DNA of 64,000 nt, from NCBI GenBank assembly GCA_025656675.1, contig JAHXHN010000001.1, positions 773,501 through 837,500 of the forward strand. Reading direction: 5' to 3'. The notes beneath the pieces are model-generated. The model was not told the origin of the DNA and did not search any database. It saw only the letters and a list, made by a program, of their open reading frames with translations. Each line of letters opens with the position of its first letter. The stretch's first letter is position 1. Origin of the DNA: Candidatus Thiodiazotropha sp. (ex Codakia rugifera). Its GTDB lineage: Bacteria > Pseudomonadota > Gammaproteobacteria > Chromatiales > Chromatiaceae. Positions 46,915 through 56,317 of the stretch are shown piece after piece. A program made the position numbers and the translations under genes.

Positions 46915-47703
46915 ATGCTCAATGAACAACGCATCAAAGAACTGGGTGATGAACTCTTCAATGCCCTGATCAATCGCCAAATGGTCGATCCGCTGACTGA
47001 TCGGGAGCCGGAGATCACCATAGAGGACGCCTACCACATCTCGCTGCAGATGGTCACCCGACGGGTTGAACAGGGCGAGGCCATCATCGGCAAAAAGATA
47101 GGGGTCACTTCCAAGGCCGTGCAGAACATGCTGAATGTGTATCAGCCCGATTTCGGCTATCTCACCGATCAGATGGTGTATGGCAACGGGGATGAAATGC
47201 CGATCAGCGAAAAGCTCATCCAACCCAAGGCCGAAGGTGAAATTGCCTTCATGCTGAAGCGGGATCTGATAGGTCCGGGAATCAGTAATGCGGATGTATT
47301 GCGTGCCACCGAGGCTGTTATTCCCTGCTTCGAGATCGTCGATTCACGGGTACGGGACTGGAAGATCAGGATTCAGGACACGGTGGCAGACAATGCCTCC
47401 TGTGGTCTCTTTGTATTGGGTGACAGAGCGGTCGATCCCCGCAAAGTCGATCTGGCGACGACAGGCATGGTGGTCGAGAAAAATGGTGAGCTTTTGTCTA
47501 CCGGTGCCGGTGCCGCCGCACTCGGATCTCCGGTGAATTGTGTTGCCTGGCTGGCCAATACATTAGGTCAGTTCGGAATTTCACTGAAGGCGGGCGAAGT
47601 TATCCTATCCGGTTCCCTGGTGCCCTTGGAGCCCGTGGTGGCCGGTGATTTCATGCGGGTGGATATCGGCGGTATAGGGTCTGCCTCTGTCCGCTTCACC
47701 TGA
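46915..47703 (+). CDS. dmpE: 2-Hydroxypenta-2,4-dienoate hydratase
   Basis: Hydrates 2-hydroxypenta-2,4-dienoate to 4-hydroxy-2-oxovalerate. 262 residues of the hydratase/decarboxylase (MhpD) superfamily: GKKIGVTSKAVQNMLNVYQPDFGYL, KAEGEIAFMLKRDL and EIVDSRVRDWKIRIQDTVADNAS hold the metal-site Glu residues. It is a paralogue of dmpH at 50291. I call it dmpE because of the position directly after dmpC and the VTSKAVQxML motif, whereas decarboxylases have the [12 protein letters not shown] form. Confidence 0.88.
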   Translation: MLNEQRIKELGDELFNALINRQMVDPLTDREPEITIEDAYHISLQMVTRRVEQGEAIIGKKIGVTSKAVQNMLNVYQPDFGYLTDQMVYGNGDEMPISEKLIQPKAEGEIAFMLKRDLIGPGISNADVLRATEAVIPCFEIVDSRVRDWKIRIQDTVADNASCGLFVLGDRAVDPRKVDLATTGMVVEKNGELLSTGAGAAALGSPVNCVAWLANTLGQFGISLKAGEVILSGSLVPLEPVVAGDFMRVDIGGIGSASVRFT

Positions 47704-47724
47704 TAGCCAACAGAGGTTTTCGCC

Positions 47725-48318
47725 ATGAGCCGTCTTGCCCCACTGCCAATTGAACATGCACCTGAACTACAGGAGCGGTTCACCTTCTTCGAGAAAACCC
47801 TGGGATTCGTACCCAACAGCCTGCTGACCATGCAACGTAAACCAAAACTGGTTGATGCCTTCATTCAGTTCAGTGCGCAGGTCTATGACCCGAATGGGGA
47901 GGTGGACCTTGGGTTCAAGCGTTTGGTGGCGAATGTGGCGAGTAGTGCTGCAGGGTGCCAGTACTGTCGTGCGCACACAGCGGTCAGTGCCAAGCGCCAC
48001 GGTATTGCTATCGAGAAGCTGGAAGATCTCTGGAACTACCGCAACAGCGAAAACTACAGCGAAGCGGAGTGCGTGGCCCTGGATTTCGCACTGGCGGCCG
48101 CCTCCCAGCCCAATGATGTGACCGATGAATTATTTGAAGACCTACGCCTGCACTGGAGTGAAGTGGCGATCGTGGAAATCCTGGCGGTGATCGGCCTGTT
48201 CGGATTCTTCAATCGCTGGAATGACAGCCTGGCGACGCCGCTGGAGGCGGAGCCGTTGGAAACCGCCCAGGCGCATCTCGCAAAAAGCGGTTGGAAAGCG
48301 GGCAAACATAAGACTTGA
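47725..48318 (+). CDS. Peroxidase-related AhpD-like protein
   Basis: A 197-residue protein of the uncharacterised peroxidase-related branch of the AhpD/CMD superfamily. It has the full active-site form GCQYCRAHTAVSAKRHG (Cys-x-x-Cys-x-x-x-His, about 75-91) plus an extra helical N-terminus (FFEKTLGFVPNSLLTMQRKP) typical of this branch. It sits 21 bases after dmpE and 22 before dmpF, inside a catabolic operon that normally has no such gene. It may protect against peroxides or act on a pathway intermediate. Confidence 0.88.
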   Translation: MSRLAPLPIEHAPELQERFTFFEKTLGFVPNSLLTMQRKPKLVDAFIQFSAQVYDPNGEVDLGFKRLVANVASSAAGCQYCRAHTAVSAKRHGIAIEKLEDLWNYRNSENYSEAECVALDFALAAASQPNDVTDELFEDLRLHWSEVAIVEILAVIGLFGFFNRWNDSLATPLEAEPLETAQAHLAKSGWKAGKHKT

Positions 48319-48340
48319 ACAGTCAACGAGGAAATGACCA

Positions 48341-49252
48341 ATGAGCAAGATAAACGCAGCCCTGATCGGCTCCGGCAATATCGGAACCGATCTGCTCTAC
48401 AAGGCACTGCGCAGTGACTGGATCAATCCGGTCTGGATGGTGGGTATTGATGCCGACTCCGAAGGTCTGGCACGTGCACGCAAGCTGGGCTTGAAGACCA
48501 CCCACGAAGGTGTGGACGGCATGGTGCCGCATATGCAAGAGGACAAGGTTCAGATCTGTTTCGATGCCACTTCTGCCTATGTGCATGGCGAGAACAATCG
48601 CAAGGTGCAGGCGCAGGGCTCGATCATGATCGATCTGACGCCTGCGGCAGTGGGTCCATTCTGCGTGCCGCCGGTCAACCTGAAGGACCATGTGGGCAAG
48701 GGTGAGCTGAACGTCAATATGGTGACCTGCGGCGGTCAGGCCACCATCCCTATGGTGGCGGCAGTGAGCCGGGTTCAGCCGGTCAGTTACGGCGAGATCG
48801 TGGCCACCGTATCCTCCAAGTCGGCAGGACCCGGCACGCGTAAGAATATCGATGAGTTCACCCAGACCACCGCCGGTGCTGTGGAGAAAGTGGGAGGTGC
48901 CAAGCAGGGTAAGGCAATCATCATTCTCAATCCGGCTGAGCCACCTTTGATGATGCGCGATACCGTGCATTGCATGACAGAAGATGAACCCAACCAGGCG
49001 GCCATTACCGAGTCGATCCAGGAGATGATTCGAGAGGTACAGAAGTATGTGCCGGGCTATCGTCTGAAGAACGGACCGGTCTTTGATGGTAACCGGGTAA
49101 CCGTGTTCATGGAGGTGGAAGGCCTCGGCGATTATCTGCCGAAGTATGCCGGCAATCTGGACATCATGACCGCTGCCGGTCTGCGTACGGCTGAGATGTT
49201 CGCCGAAGAGATTATTAACGGCACGCTGGTTCTGCAACCGGAAGTGGCTTGA
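48341..49252 (+). CDS. dmpF: Acetaldehyde dehydrogenase (acylating)
   Basis: Converts acetaldehyde, channelled from the aldolase DmpG, to acetyl-CoA with NAD and CoA. The 303 residues show the Rossmann motif [14 protein letters not shown], and the catalytic Cys130 in [10 protein letters not shown]. The C-terminal half matches the dimer/aldolase interface of the family. It starts 22 bases after the AhpD-like gene; dmpG follows after ten bases, as in all meta-cleavage operons. Confidence 0.96.
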   Translation: MSKINAALIGSGNIGTDLLYKALRSDWINPVWMVGIDADSEGLARARKLGLKTTHEGVDGMVPHMQEDKVQICFDATSAYVHGENNRKVQAQGSIMIDLTPAAVGPFCVPPVNLKDHVGKGELNVNMVTCGGQATIPMVAAVSRVQPVSYGEIVATVSSKSAGPGTRKNIDEFTQTTAGAVEKVGGAKQGKAIIILNPAEPPLMMRDTVHCMTEDEPNQAAITESIQEMIREVQKYVPGYRLKNGPVFDGNRVTVFMEVEGLGDYLPKYAGNLDIMTAAGLRTAEMFAEEIINGTLVLQPEVA

Positions 49253-49262
49253 GGAGCTCCCC

Positions 49263-50294
49263 ATGAATCTGAACGGAAAGAAAATTACCATCCATGACAT
49301 GAGCCTGCGTGACGGCATGCATGCCAAACGTCATCAAATCTCATTGGAGCAGATGATCTCAGTCGCCTCCGGGTTGGATGCGGCAGGTGTGCCTATGATC
49401 GAAGTCACCCATGGTGACGGTCTGGCCGGCGCTTCGGTGAACTATGGTTTTCCGGCGCATACGGATGAGGAGTATCTGCGTGCCGTACGGCCCCATGTGA
49501 AGAACGCCAAGATCTCCGCACTGCTGCTGCCGGGTATAGGTACGGTGCCGGAGCTGGAGATGGCCGCTGATTGCGGTGTGGATACCATTCGTGTGGCGAC
49601 CCATTGCACCGAGGCAGACGTGTCGGAGCAACACATCAACAAATCCCGTGAGCTGGGTCTGGATACGGTGGGATTCCTGATGATGGCTCACATGGTGGGG
49701 CCGGAAAAACTCATTGAACAGGCCAGGCTGATGGAGGGCTATGGCGCCAACTGCATCTATGTGACTGACTCAGCGGGTTACATGCTACCCGACGATGTGA
49801 CCCAGCGTCTGATGGCCGTACGTGAAGCCCTCCAACCGGAAACCGAGTTGGGCTTTCACGGCCATCACAATCTCTCATTGGGTGTGATCAATTCGCTGGC
49901 TGCCGTCGAGGCGGGTGCCAACCGTATCGACGGTTCAGCCGCCGGTATGGGAGCAGGCGCCGGCAACACGCCACTCGAAGTCTTTGTCGCAGTGACGGAG
50001 CGGATGGGGGTGGAGACCGGTGTCGATCTGTTCAAGTTGATGGATGTGGCTGAGGATTTGGTTGTGCCCATGCTCGATCAACCGATCCGGGTCGACCGGG
50101 ATGCGCTCACCCTCGGTTATGCCGGTGTCTACTCCTCCTTCCTGCTTTTCGCCAAGCGGGCTCAGCAACGCTATGGCGTCTCCTCCCGTGATGTATTGGT
50201 GGAGCTGGGCAGGCGCGGCATGATCGGTGGCCAGGAGGATATGATCGAGGATGTGGCGATGGAGATGGCCAATGCCCAGGGAGTACAGCAATGA
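49263..50294 (+). CDS. dmpG: 4-Hydroxy-2-oxovalerate aldolase
   Basis: Mn-dependent aldolase splitting 4-hydroxy-2-oxovalerate into pyruvate and acetaldehyde; forms the channelling complex with DmpF. 343 residues. The N-terminal catalytic segment [15 protein letters not shown] holds Arg16, Asp17 and His20; the metal ligands are in [11 protein letters not shown]. The C-terminal communication domain ([15 protein letters not shown]) is intact. Its last four bases overlap the dmpH start. Confidence 0.97.
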   Translation: MNLNGKKITIHDMSLRDGMHAKRHQISLEQMISVASGLDAAGVPMIEVTHGDGLAGASVNYGFPAHTDEEYLRAVRPHVKNAKISALLLPGIGTVPELEMAADCGVDTIRVATHCTEADVSEQHINKSRELGLDTVGFLMMAHMVGPEKLIEQARLMEGYGANCIYVTDSAGYMLPDDVTQRLMAVREALQPETELGFHGHHNLSLGVINSLAAVEAGANRIDGSAAGMGAGAGNTPLEVFVAVTERMGVETGVDLFKLMDVAEDLVVPMLDQPIRVDRDALTLGYAGVYSSFLLFAKRAQQRYGVSSRDVLVELGRRGMIGGQEDMIEDVAMEMANAQGVQQ

Positions 50295-51082
50295 GCACCT
50301 TGAGCAACGCACAGATTGAAGAGCTGGCGGAGTATCTGGAGAGCGCGGAGCTGGCGGCAAAGGACGCGACCAAAATCACCGACCGTTTCCCTGATATGGA
50401 CTTCGACGATGCCTATGACATCCAGTTTGAGATCCGTCACCGCAAGGAGGCTCGCGGCAATAAGATCATCGGACTCAAGGTCGGCCTGACTTCCCGTGCC
50501 AAGATGAAACAGATGGGGGTCGAAACCCCGGTCTATGGCTTTCTGGCCGATTATTTCGATCGCCCGGACGGGGGCGAGATCGAGACCGATCAGTTGATCC
50601 ATCCCAAGGTGGAGGCTGAGTTGGCATTCGTCACCAAGGCGCCTTTGAAAGGGCCGGGTTGTCATATCGGCAACGTCCTGGCGGCAACCGATTTCGTGAT
50701 ACCGGCGGTTGAGATCATCGATTCCCGTTATGAAAATTTTCGCTTCGATCTGATCAGTGTGATCGCCGACAACGCTTCCTCTTCCCGTTTTGTGCTGGGG
50801 GGCCAGATGGCGGACCCGGCGGATGTGGATATGCGAACCCTCGGTGTGGTGATGGAGAAGAATGGTCAGATCGTCGAACTGGGTGCGGGGGCAGCCGTGC
50901 TGGGACATCCGGCTGCCAGCGTTGCGCTGCTTGCCAATATGTTGGGCGAGCGAGGTGAGGAGATCCCTGCAGGTACCTTGATCCTGACCGGTGGTATCAC
51001 GGCTGCGGTGGCGATGGAGAAGGGTGACAGTCTGAATGTGCGTTATCAGGGACTGGGCAGTGTCGGTATGCGATTTGTCTGA
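50291..51082 (+). CDS. dmpH: 4-Oxalocrotonate decarboxylase
   Basis: Decarboxylates 2-oxo-3-hexenedioate to 2-hydroxypenta-2,4-dienoate, working in complex with the hydratase DmpE. 263 residues; the motifs [35 protein letters not shown] and [21 protein letters not shown] fit DmpH/XylI better than the hydratase group. It overlaps dmpG by four bases. The tautomerase dmpI that usually follows is missing; the next gene encodes a YCF48-like lipoprotein. Confidence 0.9.
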   Translation: MSTLSNAQIEELAEYLESAELAAKDATKITDRFPDMDFDDAYDIQFEIRHRKEARGNKIIGLKVGLTSRAKMKQMGVETPVYGFLADYFDRPDGGEIETDQLIHPKVEAELAFVTKAPLKGPGCHIGNVLAATDFVIPAVEIIDSRYENFRFDLISVIADNASSSRFVLGGQMADPADVDMRTLGVVMEKNGQIVELGAGAAVLGHPAASVALLANMLGERGEEIPAGTLILTGGITAAVAMEKGDSLNVRYQGLGSVGMRFV

Positions 51083-51106
51083 TCTGCCCACCCAAGAGGA
51101 AAACCT

Positions 51107-52093
51107 ATGAACAGCCTACAACAGCGGTATATCAGAAAGGTCTTTTACGCCCTTGCGCTGTCTCTCTTCATGATCGGGTTAAGCGGTTGTGAAGCGCCCT
51201 TGGATCTGGCATTGGTGGAGCGTGAAATCGACTTGCCGATTCACCGGTTCGACCAATTAAAAGCAGCTGCAAGCAATCATCGGCAGATCGTGACAGTGGG
51301 TGATTTCGGTACTGTACTGACCAGCGTTGACCAGGGCGAGAGTTGGCAGCGTACCCAGTTGCCCAGTAAATCATCTCTGATATCAGTCGCCAGTTGCGAG
51401 GATGGCAGCTTTGCCGCCATCGATACGGTACGCAAGGTATGGATAACCGATGCTAAGGGGGATGATTGGCAGGCAGTTCAACTGGAGACCATGGAGAGCC
51501 CGATGTCGATCAGCTGTGATCCACAGGGCAGGTTGTGGGTGACTGCAAGCTTCAGCACCTTGATTCACAGTGATGAAACACGGGAGACATGGCAGGAAGT
51601 CTCACAGCAAGAGGATATGCAGTTTACAGCAATCCAGTGGCTGGATAGGGAACACGCTATCGTGACCGGTGAATTTGGCTCGCTCTACTTTACTCAAGAT
51701 GGCGGTGAGAGTTGGGAGCGTGGTAGCGATATACCTAATGAGTTCTATCCTATGGCCACCTGGTTCAGAAGCATGGACGAGGGTTGGGTGGCAGGACTCA
51801 GCGGCACCATCCTCCACACCAATGATCGGGGAGTGACCTGGACACGGCAAACATCGGTCAGTAACTCACCCATCTATAATTTGATTCCTCAAGGAGATCG
51901 GCTCTATGCCGTGGGCGATAGTGGCACATTGTTGCAGTTGACTGACAACCACTGGGGGCGGGTTCCGAATGCACCACGCCTTTTCTCCTATCTGATTACC
52001 GCTGTACCACAAGGTGATGAAAAGTTACTGGTGATGGGTGGTCAGGGAACCATCAGTCCGATACAGACTACGTCTGCCGGGAGTGTCCAATGA
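51107..52093 (+). CDS. YCF48-like beta-propeller lipoprotein
   Basis: A 328-residue exported protein. The signal peptide (about residues 10-28) ends in a lipobox-like LSGC. The rest is a repeat of BNR/YCF48 blades with recurring Asp/Gly-Gly-Glu-Ser-Trp or similar turns: VDQGESWQRTQLP, TQDGGESWERGSDIP, TNDRGVTWTRQTS. Its stop overlaps the start of the RND gene by four bases, so the two proteins are made together. Members commonly accompany MMPL-type RND proteins; the lipoprotein may be a periplasmic partner. Confidence 0.88.
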   Translation: MNSLQQRYIRKVFYALALSLFMIGLSGCEAPLDLALVEREIDLPIHRFDQLKAAASNHRQIVTVGDFGTVLTSVDQGESWQRTQLPSKSSLISVASCEDGSFAAIDTVRKVWITDAKGDDWQAVQLETMESPMSISCDPQGRLWVTASFSTLIHSDETRETWQEVSQQEDMQFTAIQWLDREHAIVTGEFGSLYFTQDGGESWERGSDIPNEFYPMATWFRSMDEGWVAGLSGTILHTNDRGVTWTRQTSVSNSPIYNLIPQGDRLYAVGDSGTLLQLTDNHWGRVPNAPRLFSYLITAVPQGDEKLLVMGGQGTISPIQTTSAGSVQ

Positions 52094-54486
52094 CCATGCA
52101 CGCCTTCTCGCACTGGTTGAAGAATATCGATAACCTGGTGTTCAAATACCCTAAGATTTTTCTGGCAGTCATTGCTGCATTAACCCTCTTTTTTGCTATC
52201 CAGGTACCGAAGGTACAGATGTATTCCGATTTTGCCGATCTGCTGCCCCAGGAGCATGAGTACATCAAATTGCATAACTCCATCCGCGATACCTTCGGCG
52301 GCGCCAACAATGTGGTGATGGCAGTTGTGGTCAAAGAGGGTGATATCTTCTCCGAGGAGACACTGGCGCGTATTCATCGCATTACCCAGGCCGTGGATAA
52401 CGTCAGTGGTGTGAACCATAATCTGCTGGCCAGTCTTACCCACCGCACCTCGCGCAAGGTCTGGCTTACTGACACCGGTGATGTGAATTCCCAACCTTAC
52501 TATGACCCACTCAAGGAGCGTTGGTCGGTGGAGGAGCTGGCTAAACTGCGTAACGATGTCATGAGTAACCCTCGTGTTTTTGGTTTGCTGGTCTCGCCTG
52601 ATCTGAAAGCGGCACTGATCAAGGCACAGTTCAATGAAGGACAGTTGAACTATGGTGAAATATTTAACCAGTTGCAGCAGATCCGGGAACAGGACATGGC
52701 TGATGGGGTGGAGATCTACGCGACCGGTCAGCCCATGTTGTGGGGTTGGGTCTACAGCTATCTGGACCAGCTGTTTCTCATCTTCACTACCACTGTGGGT
52801 ATCATGCTGTTTCTGCTGATCATCTATTTCCGTCGTGCCTACGGTATTCTTCTACCCCTGTTCGGTATCACCATCTCGGCGATCTGGGGTTTGGGTATCC
52901 TGTCACTATTGGATTACAACCTGGATCCACTGACCCTGGTCATTCCGTTTCTGATCTCTGCCCGGGCCATGTCTCACGCGATACAGTTAGTGCAAAGGTT
53001 TTATGGTGAGTTGGAGGAGGTGGGTGATTCCCGCGAAGCGGCACACCGAACCTTTGACTCCCTGTTCCGTCCCGGCAGTCTTGGTATCGTTTCGGATGCC
53101 ATCGGATTATTGCTGATTGCCTTGGGTTCGGTACCGATTAATGTGAAGTTAGGTATCTACGCCTCGTTATGGGCTGTGTGCGTGGTGTTTACCGTATTGA
53201 TCACTGTACCTTTGTTGTTGTCCCTGCTGCCGAAACCGAAATCTGCCGCAGAACGTCCCGCCGGGGAAGATGCCCTGTTCGGCAAAGTGGCAGCGCTGGT
53301 TGCCAATCGTCAGGGTGGCTGGATAACACTGGGATTGGCAGGCGTCATACTGCTTGTGGGTGCCCAGCTCAGCAGCCGGGTGCAGATCGGTGAGTCGGAG
53401 CCGGGTTCACCGATTCTTTATCTTGATCATGACTACAATGTTTCATCCAAGGTGATCAATGAGCGCTTTCCCGGTTCTGAGGAGCTCTACATTGTTGCCA
53501 GGACAGACCAGAAAGGCGGCATGAAACGTCCTGATGTGCTCCAGTCGATTGAGGATTTCCAGAATCATATGCTGCTCGATCCCGAACTGGGAGGAGTCAA
53601 GGCGGTGCCTGATCTGGTGAAGCAGGTCAACCGCATTTTTCATTCAGACGATCCACGTTGGGCGATCATTCCCGATACTGAAGCCTATGTTGGCGGTCTG
53701 ATGTTTGCCTACATGGCTTCCAGTCCTGTACCGGGAGCACTCAAAGAGTTTGTGGATACTGATGATCAGGTTGCCAACATCGTTTTCTTCTACAAGGACC
53801 ATCAGGCCAAAACTATCCGTCGTGCTATCCATCGCGCCAAGGAATGGATTAACGACCCTTCCAATCATATTGAAGGGCTGCATATCGAGCTTGCAGGTGG
53901 ATTGGTAGGTGTTACAGCTGCCATGAATGAGTCTGCCTATGAAAGTAATATGTTGATTATACCGCTGGTATTGGCACTGATCTTTGTCTTCGTAACCTGG
54001 TTCTATATGTCGCTCCATGCCGGGTTGATCATGTTCCTTGCAATGATGTTCTGTACTGTATCGACCTATGCCTATATGGGACTGGCAGCAATCGGCATTA
54101 ATGTAAATACGGTACCCATTATTGCTGTAGGTATTGGTGTCGGTATCGACTACTCCATCTACATGATGGACCGCATTCGCGAAGAGACGGCAAAGGCATC
54201 CGGCAATTTGCAATACGCTGTACAGCGTGCCATCGCAACCACAGGCAAGGCGATCGGTTTTACTGCGGCTTGTCTGATAGGTGGGGTGATTATGTGGGTC
54301 TTTATTTCCGATCTGCGCTTCCAGGCGGATGCGGCAATGTTGTTGGTGGTGATGCTGATCCTTAATGCCCTTGCAGCGATGTTCCTGGTGCCATCCTGGG
54401 TAATGATTTTCCGGCCCAGTTTTATTGGAAGTGCCCGCTACGATGAAGATGGTGTCCTTTATGCCAGTGAGGTAAAAGCTACCTAG
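52090..54486 (+). CDS. RND superfamily transporter, MMPL type (second copy)
   Basis: Inner-membrane protein of 798 residues with duplicated RND topology: TM1 (about 22-38), periplasmic loop (40-225), a helix bundle (about 226-390; LTLVIPFLISARAMSHAIQLVQRF), a second single helix (about 410-430), loop (435-620) and final bundle (NTVPIIAVGIGVGIDYSIYMMDRI). The GVGIDYSIYMMDR helix carries the acidic relay residue. It is translationally coupled to the YCF48-like lipoprotein and is the last gene of the dmpP operon, before a terminator. Related to, but clearly diverged from, the protein at 35648. Confidence 0.9.
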   Translation: MTMHAFSHWLKNIDNLVFKYPKIFLAVIAALTLFFAIQVPKVQMYSDFADLLPQEHEYIKLHNSIRDTFGGANNVVMAVVVKEGDIFSEETLARIHRITQAVDNVSGVNHNLLASLTHRTSRKVWLTDTGDVNSQPYYDPLKERWSVEELAKLRNDVMSNPRVFGLLVSPDLKAALIKAQFNEGQLNYGEIFNQLQQIREQDMADGVEIYATGQPMLWGWVYSYLDQLFLIFTTTVGIMLFLLIIYFRRAYGILLPLFGITISAIWGLGILSLLDYNLDPLTLVIPFLISARAMSHAIQLVQRFYGELEEVGDSREAAHRTFDSLFRPGSLGIVSDAIGLLLIALGSVPINVKLGIYASLWAVCVVFTVLITVPLLLSLLPKPKSAAERPAGEDALFGKVAALVANRQGGWITLGLAGVILLVGAQLSSRVQIGESEPGSPILYLDHDYNVSSKVINERFPGSEELYIVARTDQKGGMKRPDVLQSIEDFQNHMLLDPELGGVKAVPDLVKQVNRIFHSDDPRWAIIPDTEAYVGGLMFAYMASSPVPGALKEFVDTDDQVANIVFFYKDHQAKTIRRAIHRAKEWINDPSNHIEGLHIELAGGLVGVTAAMNESAYESNMLIIPLVLALIFVFVTWFYMSLHAGLIMFLAMMFCTVSTYAYMGLAAIGINVNTVPIIAVGIGVGIDYSIYMMDRIREETAKASGNLQYAVQRAIATTGKAIGFTAACLIGGVIMWVFISDLRFQADAAMLLVVMLILNALAAMFLVPSWVMIFRPSFIGSARYDEDGVLYASEVKAT

Positions 54487-54607
54487 GGCCGATTGGATTA
54501 GTGTTAACAGGCCCTAATACCATAGGCTGATGTTGTACCAGTAAGTAACGTTGATTCTGTCAACGTGTTCAATTCAGTAATGTAAATTGTGATTGACCTC
54601 CCTTGTT

Positions 54608-54635
54608 AGCCGGATAATATATCCGGCTTTTTTTT
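54608..54635 (+). terminator. Terminator of the dmpP-RND operon
   Basis: Stem AGCCGGATA / TATCCGGCT with loop ATA, then a run of eight T, 122 bases after the RND stop. Confidence 0.93.
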
Positions 54636-54666
54636 GCAGTTAACTGGCAGATGATGCGGGTTTATC

Positions 54667-54690
54667 GGACAGGTTGTTTACAACCTGTCC
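54667..54690. repeat. Perfect 10-bp inverted repeat downstream of the PKD gene
   Basis: GGACAGGTTG, TTTA, CAACCTGTCC. It lies 30 bases past the stop of the minus-strand PKD gene and would form a strong hairpin in its transcript. No U-tract follows on the minus strand, so it may stabilise the mRNA end or act as a weak terminator. Confidence 0.7.
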
Positions 54691-54719
54691 ATGCATCACC
54701 AGAGGTTTGAAGAAGTGAG

Positions 54720-55751
54720 TTATTTAAATGCCAAATTGTAGGTGCTGTAATCAGCGTTATCATGCTCAGGTGCATGAGAATAACCAGACTTGTTAATGTC
54801 TGTCACAGTCAATTTGTAAGTGCCTTCAGTATGGGCCGGTATCTTAAAAACCGCTTTGTTTTTTGTTCTGTTGTTTCTGGATTGAGTGACGGAAGAGCCA
54901 TCAGGGAGTGTCCAGGTACCCTTCACGGTTGCATCATAGACGGGCTCTCCGTTTTCATCCATAAGTCGCACAATTCCCCTGATGAGATCTTTCCTGGATT
55001 TATAATCCATGGCATATTCATCGACGGCGATACATTGATAGTGACAGCCCGTACTAACAGTCGGTGAAGGTTCTATCACGCTGATATTGACTGAACTGTT
55101 TACTGTTGCACCTGTGTTGTCGGTGATGTTAAGTGTGGCTGTGTATTCTCCGCTCACGCTATAAATATGGCTGATAATCTGTTCATTGGATGTTGTACCG
55201 TCCCCAAAATTCCATAAGTAACTTAAACTGCCGCCGTCTGGATCAAGAGAACCGGTTGAGTCGAAATCGATCGTTAAAGGAGCGTTACCGGAGGTGGTAT
55301 TGGTATTTAAGATCGCAACAGGTAATTGATTGTTTGTACTGCCAGTGTTAATGCTGACAATCAGGTCTCCACCCGTTGTAGGATCAAAAGCATAACCCGA
55401 CTTGATGGCATCTAAAACTTCAAAACTGTAGTTTCCTGGTGTCCCGCCTGTGTAGAAATTGAAATCTGCGCGTAGTCTCGTACCAATGCGAGCGTATTGT
55501 AAAACGGTCGATCCATCAGGGCGTGTCCAGAGACCGTGTACTGTCGATGATCTTGAAGCACCGTTAGAGCCGAACTCATCAACTAATTTAACGGTTGCGC
55601 GTATTGAAGTGCCAAGATCAGTCAAATTGTTGCTGTATAGGGATAGGCAGTTGCTTGAACAGTTTGCTGAGTGTGCTTGCAAGGTAACCAGGCTCATGGA
55701 GAAAAACAGTATTAATAATAGATTGCGTTTTATGTGGAGGGATAGAGTCAT
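54720..55751 (-). CDS. Secreted PKD-domain protein with duplicated flanking module
   Basis: A 343-residue exported protein: signal peptide (about 1-29), module A (about 30-125), PKD domain (about 150-230; YLWNFGDGTTSNEQIISHIYSV) and module B (about 236-335). A and B are homologous: each has a CxxxC pair, then VKLVDEFG / VRLMDENG, GLWTRPDGSTVLQ / GTWTLPDGSSVTQ and a final DxxKSGY. Such proteins are extracellular or periplasmic with adhesive or binding roles. No sorting motif or PEP-CTERM tail is visible. Single gene between two RND/DUF1302 blocks; function unknown. Confidence 0.85.
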   Translation of the reverse strand: MTLSLHIKRNLLLILFFSMSLVTLQAHSANCSSNCLSLYSNNLTDLGTSIRATVKLVDEFGSNGASRSSTVHGLWTRPDGSTVLQYARIGTRLRADFNFYTGGTPGNYSFEVLDAIKSGYAFDPTTGGDLIVSINTGSTNNQLPVAILNTNTTSGNAPLTIDFDSTGSLDPDGGSLSYLWNFGDGTTSNEQIISHIYSVSGEYTATLNITDNTGATVNSSVNISVIEPSPTVSTGCHYQCIAVDEYAMDYKSRKDLIRGIVRLMDENGEPVYDATVKGTWTLPDGSSVTQSRNNRTKNKAVFKIPAHTEGTYKLTVTDINKSGYSHAPEHDNADYSTYNLAFK

Positions 55752-56140
55752 TGAGCACCTCTTGTCTGCATAAAATATGCAGGTATTTAGCTTCTGAAAT
55801 TAATAGCTGAGCTATCGAACGAATAGCTATATTCAGTTGAGAAGTAGTGACTATCAGGCTTAACAGTTAGGCTGATAGCCGCACATGGAATGTTACTGAG
55901 TTGGGTATAATTTAAAGGGCCAGAATTAACATATCCTTAAATGCTCAGATAATTTATAAACAAAGAAGTGAAAGTGAGATACGGGTCAAGTAATTGGTGT
56001 GAGCCAAGTCAAACAGGCTATTAAAGGATTACATAATAGATAGAAATTTCTGCGTTGATCAGTTGCCATGCGTATACAGCGCCAACACGATTTCATCCTT
56101 TACATGGCATAAACAGAGACCAGTCTTTATGTTGATTAGA

Positions 56141-56190
56141 TTAATCGATAATTTAACTATTATCATATGATAAACAAAAATATCGATAAA
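56141..56190. promoter_or_regulatory. TATCGATA-type sites matching the dmpP control region
   Basis: TTAATCGATAAT (56141-56152), the perfect palindrome TTATCATATGATAA (56160-56173) and TATCGATA (56181-56188). The stretch AAAAATATCGATAAA (56176-56190) is identical to 43225-43239 in the dmpP operator region. This suggests that the GntR/FCD regulator at 42412 also controls this operon. Confidence 0.55.
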
Positions 56191-56198
56191 TTGATCAA
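56183..56198 (+). promoter_or_regulatory. DmpR/XylR-like palindrome upstream of DUF1302
   Basis: TCGATAAATTGATCAA matches 14 of 16 bases of the remembered XylR/DmpR consensus TTGATCAATTGATCAA. It overlaps the TATCGATA site and lies about 60 bases upstream of the -24 element at 56257. Confidence 0.4.
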
Positions 56199-56256
56199 AT
56201 CCTGAATATCCCAAACACCTCCTGATAATAGTTAATAAAAACAACATGTTAAATCG

Positions 56257-56271
56257 TGGCATGGTTAATGC
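56257..56271 (+). promoter_or_regulatory. Candidate sigma-54 promoter of DUF1302-DUF1329
   Basis: TGGCATG then ATGC, with GG (56258-56259) and GC (56270-56271) ten bases apart; it differs from TGGCACG-N4-TTGC at two positions. The predicted start of transcription (about 56283) leaves a 35-base leader to the ATG at 56318. Confidence 0.5.
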
Positions 56272-56317
56272 AAGTAGATGCCTGCATACCATTACTCGCA
56301 CGCGAGAGGAGGCTAGG

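Larger units (their letters stand above)
55752..56317. other. Control region upstream of the DUF1302-DUF1329 operon
   Basis: 566 very AT-rich bases between divergent genes. The proximal part (56141-56271) is dense with palindromic motifs, listed separately. An 80-codon minus-strand frame (56059-56301) covers the same sequence but looks like chance. The distal half up to about 56040 shows nothing I can name. Confidence 0.6.

Noticed and set aside
56059-56301. 80-codon minus-strand frame in the DUF1302 control region
   Set aside because: It coincides with dense palindromic regulatory motifs, has no ribosome site, and its His/Cys/Ile-rich product resembles nothing.
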